Assembly (NCBI GenBank): GCA_905221605.1
Contig: CAJNDS010002496.1
Span: 1-22,500 of the forward strand
DNA from: Symbiodinium natans
Lineage: Eukaryota; Sar; Dinophyceae; Suessiales; Symbiodiniaceae
Direction: 5' to 3'
DNA length: 22,500 bases
Numbering within the stretch: the stretch's first letter is position 1; every line of letters begins with the position of its first letter. The notes below the pieces were generated by a model. The model was not told the DNA's origin. It did no database searches and saw only the letters and a list, made by a program, of their open reading frames with translations. Below are positions 18,037 through 22,500 of this stretch, piece by piece. A program made the position numbers and the translations under genes.

Positions 18037-19440
18037 AAATACCGCAACTGGGCGGCCTAAGATGTGTCCTCGCTTGAAGTCAGGCTTATCCTGCGGCTCA
18101 AGCAATAACCTGTGAAGACATGGATGTTCAAACCAACTAGGATCTGGAAAGAACTGCTGCAAATAGCCCGTATCTCTGAGCATGACTCAAGGCGCATACA
18201 TGCAGCTCCCCTCAGGCGCTCCTCGCAGATGCGGCCCTCCGTCCTCCGAGGTACGACTTGACACATGCTGAAGTTGACCCCTGCAGAAACCAGGTTTCCT
18301 GAGGACGAACAGTTTAATGCTGTTGGCGTTGGGGGGATCACGCGAAGTGGAGGGCTTGACGACCGCTCCAGCGAAACCCTGCAACCGCTGCTGCCATCTC
18401 CACGCAAAAGCGCAATACGCACGGGCGCAACGCGCCTGTCATGCATCAGTTTTCCATATGCACCACCACACTCGGCATCAGAGTTCAGAGTTGTGCCCTT
18501 CATCTGTTGCACAACTCCTGTCTCGAAGTCTCGAAGCGTACAACAAAGTCTGTGTGTGCGCGCGTGCGTGCATCTCGTTTTGTCATTGGTTGGCGTGATT
18601 GGCGTGTGTGATTAACAGAAAGCACACATAGACTCTTCACATGCAGGGTCGAAACAAACGCAGCGAGCTTTTCTGACTCGTGACCAGCCCGTCCTACGCG
18701 GTGGCCCTATCTCGAAGGCCTGGGGATGGGTCGTTGACACGAGGCAAGACCCTCAGTGATCACATTCTCACGCCATACATGTGTAGCAATCAGATGCCAG
18801 ATCTTGCTAAGTGGAAGAGCACCAATTAGGTCCTAGAGTAGTACGCGGATCTTGACGCAGCACAGGTATCAAAAGATTTGCATACTGTTTCAGGCTCTCA
18901 CCAGGTAGATTCAAGTAGATGCTTTTCGAAAGATCAATGCAAGTCCGAGCCTGGTTCTCGACACTTTCCCGCCTCGGCAACGAGGCCGCGTTACACCATC
19001 AAGGTTACAGGCAATATAGCTCCGTATCGTGTCGGCCCTCAAAACTCAAGACAACCGGTGACGGTGAAAGTCCCGAAGTCCCAAGACAAAGCGAAGTAGA
19101 TGAGAGAATCACTCACAAGGCAGATGCTAGAGTCCACCTACCGCTGCCTCAGCGCCAGGCTCGCGAGTCAGCGCATTCACTCTGGCAAAGGGGCTCTCCT
19201 GTGAGGCACAAGGAGAGAATCCTGTGATCGTGAAAATTTGAAGCTCTTGCAACAAGCTGACAGCTTTCAGAAAGATTCAGTAAGATCGCCCAGGCACACT
19301 TTAACTAAGAACCTTCAGAATCCTCAGAGCCCGCTCTGTCGGACTTCCCTCTCTCAGTCACAGCATCGGACCTTTTGTCAGCTACTTGTAAACACTCGGT
19401 GCCACACTGTGCGTGGCCGGCGCATCTCTGATGGGATCAC
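18037..19440. other. Stretch with weak candidates only
   Basis: Plus-strand frames at 18265-18615 and 18919-19227 are open; the latter reads SEVDERITHKADARVHLPLP and could be an exon, but I see no family and no clear boundaries. A short GT/GC-rich simple sequence lies at 18551-18570. Otherwise nothing is supported. Confidence 0.3.
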
Positions 19441-19666
19441 GACATGGCCTCAGCACCCCCAAGCACCGGCAAAACGTGTCGTTTGCACAGGGGTGCCGGT
19501 ATCCAACACCTTGACGGTGGTCAAGGCAAGGGGGAGGTACCCCTTTCAGAAGTGACCAGCTTCTCCCACCTCCTACGGAACTCCGACGGAGACCCTGCAA
19601 AGCACCGGGCTGTCATTTGCTCCATACTTCCTGGACCAGGTGTCCCGAGCCAATGCACCTCCAGGC

Positions 19667-19845
19667 TCAGGGTCGGAGATGCTTCTCTTTCCCGCGCTTG
19701 TGAGTCTCTCTGCTTCTCTTGTGTTCTCTCATGTTCTCTTCCGCTCTCCTGCCTTCGATTATATTTTCCTCTTGCCTGTCTGAGGCTTGTCTTGATCTGC
19801 GCCTGCCGAGTTCGGCTTGGGGTTCGGCCGAGGCCTCGGCGAGAT
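19667..19845 (-). CDS. Candidate exon for a charged, helical peptide
   Basis: Following the acceptor-like GCGCTTGCAG the minus strand reads LAEASAEPQAELGRRRSRQ and then a strongly charged stretch (RRAEENMREHKRSRETHKR) to a TGA at 19667. The composition suggests a helical, possibly nucleic-acid-binding tail, but this is inference from charge alone. A second minus frame of similar character overlaps it, so the frame is uncertain. Confidence 0.3.
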
Positions 19846-21831
19846 CTGCAAGCGCCCCACTTGGCTCGAACCACCAACCCTGTCCTTCCCAACTGCTGCA
19901 TCTCTGCTTCGACAACTGCGTGTCTCATCTTGCTGAGTTCCCAGCGCTCTCGGCACCGGCGGGGCCTGCCAAGCATTAAACTTGGCCTCCGGCCGACAGG
20001 CGTCAGGAACAAGCAGAGCAGGATCTGGCTTCCTTCCCTTCCCAGTTAAACTCCGTGGTGGGATCCAGAAAAACCCCCCAGATCGCCTGGAAGACCAGTC
20101 TTTGCTGCCCTCCACCAGCCGACCCAAGCTTCGCTTGGCAACAAGCCCACGAGCACTTAGCAACAAGCTCAGCCTGTTGTACGACGTGTTTGGGGTGGGT
20201 GGGTCTTCTTGGTAGCTCCCACCACCCTTCCCAAGCTCCCCTCCACTTGGCAACAAGCACACGAGGGAACGCGCGTAAGTGTTTGTTTATCGCTAGCACA
20301 AGCAACACAGAATACCAAGATTGTATGATACACTCGGCAATGGCAATCTGCTCAAAACCTCCTCAGATAGCCAGAGGCTGCAGACGGCCTTACCGTGAGA
20401 TGCTTCCACAGAGCGATCACGCCTCGGAGATTTCGTGCACTGCACGCATTGCACTCTAAGAATTCCAATGTCTTACCTTCGTGACTCTGGTACTCCATGC
20501 ACTCTCATGTTCAACGATCACTTCACTACATCGTTTGCCAGCCTGGCCGTGGAAGCACTTGGCAAGCAAGGACAACCAAAAGCTCTGTGGCATCGTCGAT
20601 GATTTGTGGGCGTCTGGCTTTGGTAACATCGCGTGATCCCTCTGCCGGAGCATTGCCTCGTATGGGTGCGGTGAAGGGGGGCTGTGAGGAGAATAACACA
20701 TCTGAGTCGGCAGGCTTCCCCAAAATTAAGGGACTGCACGAATCAAACCCACTTCACTCGAATTCACTTGGCTGCTAGGCCCTGCTAGGACACAAGGCGC
20801 CACAACACGGCATCACTGCAAGAACTGGAGTGGCCTTGCCGAAGGACATCTTGCACAGCACGAGACGAGGGGCCAATCATGCACTGAACGAATTCGCGGC
20901 CCTCAGTTCCGAGCCAAGCAGCGTGCATGATGCGTCTGAGAGTCACGTTACGAGCTTCGGACTCGTAAGTGCGGGTATCCTGCTCTCAATGCGCCTTCAA
21001 CTTCGTTGACGGCATGCGTGCCTAATCCCCGGCATCCTATTATATGCTCGCGGCGCACCCTCAACTTAAGTTCGCCCCATCGACAGCCACTACAAGTGAC
21101 AAATTCTGCAGAATACAACAACCCAGAGAGACATGCTCGAAGAATTGAGCGAACTAGCCTAAGACTGCCCGAGCTGCTCCAACATTTGCGTCACCAAAGA
21201 TGCGAGCGAGTAGCAGCGGTCGTGAGGTTCACGCTGTGCAGGACCAGTAAAGGTTCTGTACCACAGGTTGAAATTTTGGGACTTTGAAACTAAATCAATG
21301 AATTTTTCGCAGTTGAAACGAAACAAGTAACAAGATAAGTGCGTGCCGGGCAGGTGCCGGCGTGCCTGTGTGGCAGTGGTGTGGCTGTGCCGGACGGCAG
21401 AAGAGCAGCATCTCTGCGGAAATTGCTCGTGCTTCGCTCCGTTCGCTCCATTCTGGGTCTCGCACGGCCACTCTCTATAAACAAACAGACCATGTGCGCT
21501 CGTGATACCACGCATTGACAGTGAGTCCTCTCGCTACTTCTCGAAAAGACTTTGCAGCTGACAACACAGATCACTTTGGGGGTCTGATGGCTTCTCAAGC
21601 AGCTGCATATGGCCACCAATGCTAGCGATCATGGCGTTCGCCAGCAACGATCACATCTCGACCAGACAGTTGATTGTGAGGATGTAGTCCTCAGCGGTTA
21701 CCCCAACATGGCAGCGTCCAGTGGCGAACATTGCTTAGGCTCTGCAAGAAGAATCTGGGGGGCTCCGCACGTGTGGCAGCGCTGGGCAGATCCCACAGAG
21801 CCTGCAAGCAGATGCGCAAGCAGATGCAGCA
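19846..21831. other. Stretch without firm genes, with a local repeat
   Basis: A plus frame at 20400-20610 contains MSYLRDSGTPCTLMFNDHF and may be an exon. A minus frame at 20610-20526 reads PQIIDDATELLVVLACQVL over the same DNA, so neither is called. 20770-21600 shows nothing I can support. The CTTGGCAACAAGC repeat is listed separately. Confidence 0.3.
20134..20267 (+). repeat. Short direct repeats, CTTGGCAACAAGC family
   Basis: Copies are CTTGGCAACAAGCCCACGAG (20134-20153), CTTAGCAACAAGCTCA (20156-20171) and CTTGGCAACAAGCACACGAG (20246-20265). Just before the first, CCAAGCTTCGCTTGG forms a small hairpin. Confidence 0.75.
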
Positions 21832-22385
21832 ATGTTGCAAAGCCGCAGATTGCTTGTTCAAGTGACTTTCTGCCATATTTCTTTCACCATTCTGGCAGAA
21901 CACCATGAGCAGCTGGGTCCCCGGCATTGGGCGGACTCAGCTCTGCCACACCTCGCGTGCTTCCGAGGCCTAGTACTAATACTGTGCCCAGGAGCAATCG
22001 AAAACGGCAGCCCTGACACTGTATGGCAGAAGATATGCTGTGCTGCAAGCACCGATCTTGTGGCGGAATTACCCCGGGGCCATGTTGCTGACATGCCGGC
22101 ACGTGCGGCCAAGCTGCTGCAATCGTCGAAATGGCAAGTACCGTGGCGAAATGCCTCACGCAGCGCCGTAGGGCAGATCAAAGGTCGGCTCAGATGGTCA
22201 TGACGCTGAGAGCGCTGTGCCCCACTGCCGAAGCTGCGAGCTCTCATCTTCCGTGGGAGCGAAAATGCGCCCCAGCCACAAGTAGAGGGGTGACAGAGAA
22301 GAGAGAGGCTGATCCCCAGTTTGAGTTAGCTGGCCTATTCGAATCCCATGGCATGGGTTGCAGATGTGGCATGCAAGCGCTCTAA
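21832..22385 (+). CDS. Candidate plus-strand exons, unknown product
   Basis: One plus frame reads STDLVAELPRGHVADMPARA and AAKLLQSSKW to about 22132, where GCAAGT would make a textbook GC-type donor. A second plus frame further right reads TEKREADPQFELAGLFESHG to a TAA at 22385. They could be consecutive exons but the phase of the joint is not resolved. Minus-strand frames are open too. No domain is recognised. Confidence 0.3.
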
Positions 22386-22500
22386 CTTTTTACAGCAGCC
22401 ATTGTCACTTAAGCTCTTTGCGCTTGCGTCACTCTCATAGAGGCCTGGAGAGGAAGTCCATCGCCACCAAGTTGGAATAGCTTACATGGCAACAATGCGA
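22386..22500. other. End of window, nothing identified
   Basis: No exon, repeat or motif is supported in this last stretch. Confidence 0.5.

Noticed and set aside
19444-20049. 201-codon plus-strand open frame, rich in Cys, Leu and Arg
   Set aside because: Its composition looks like the antisense of charged minus-strand text; no motif supports it.
22335-22350. TTCGAATCC, resembling a tRNA T-loop
   Set aside because: No cloverleaf can be drawn with the neighbouring bases.

Overview
This looks like nuclear DNA of a dinoflagellate, most probably a symbiodiniacean-type alga. No bacterial operon, long bacterial ORF, ribosome-binding site, rRNA or tRNA is visible. Coding sequence comes in short exons (34 to about 300 bp, one of 1971 bp) separated mainly by 58-460 bp introns, with one proposed at 758 bp. 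Most introns begin with GC or GA instead of GT and end in AG, a known dinoflagellate habit. All splice sites were placed by eye from reading frame and protein plausibility; no transcript or homology search was available.

Layout. Three multi-exon genes on the minus strand carry most of the supportable content. Gene 1 (5325-2156) reads as about 915 residues: a short coiled-coil N-terminus, about five membrane segments and a cysteine-rich, N-glycosylation-rich domain. Gene 2 (about 9995-6644) encodes an alpha-helical N-terminal part followed by two PDZ-like domains, each split over several small exons. Gene 3 (14343-12699) can be read as eight exons joining without frame conflict into a 189-residue basic protein of unrecognised function. 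A fourth minus-strand gene is partly visible at 16877-16407. Their common orientation fits the unidirectional gene arrays of dinoflagellates.

Between and beyond them are weaker coding candidates: minus strand 31-281, 6096-6030, 6390-6229, 17415-17530 and 19667-19845; plus strand 1359-1835, 17823-18036 and 21832-22385. There is also a plus-strand stretch at 14560-14689 that resembles part of a choline-transporter-like (SLC44/CTL) protein, out of context.

The rest is intergenic or intronic. It includes TA/GT microsatellites, G and C homop olymer tracts, a perfect-period 12-bp tandem repeat at 17557-17628 and an AT-richer block at 11461-12420 with inverted GATTGAAGATT motifs. I found no CRISPR array, insertion sequence, recognisable complete transposon or viral gene. 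The genes share no obvious pathway; membrane protein, PDZ scaffold and basic protein are simply neighbours.
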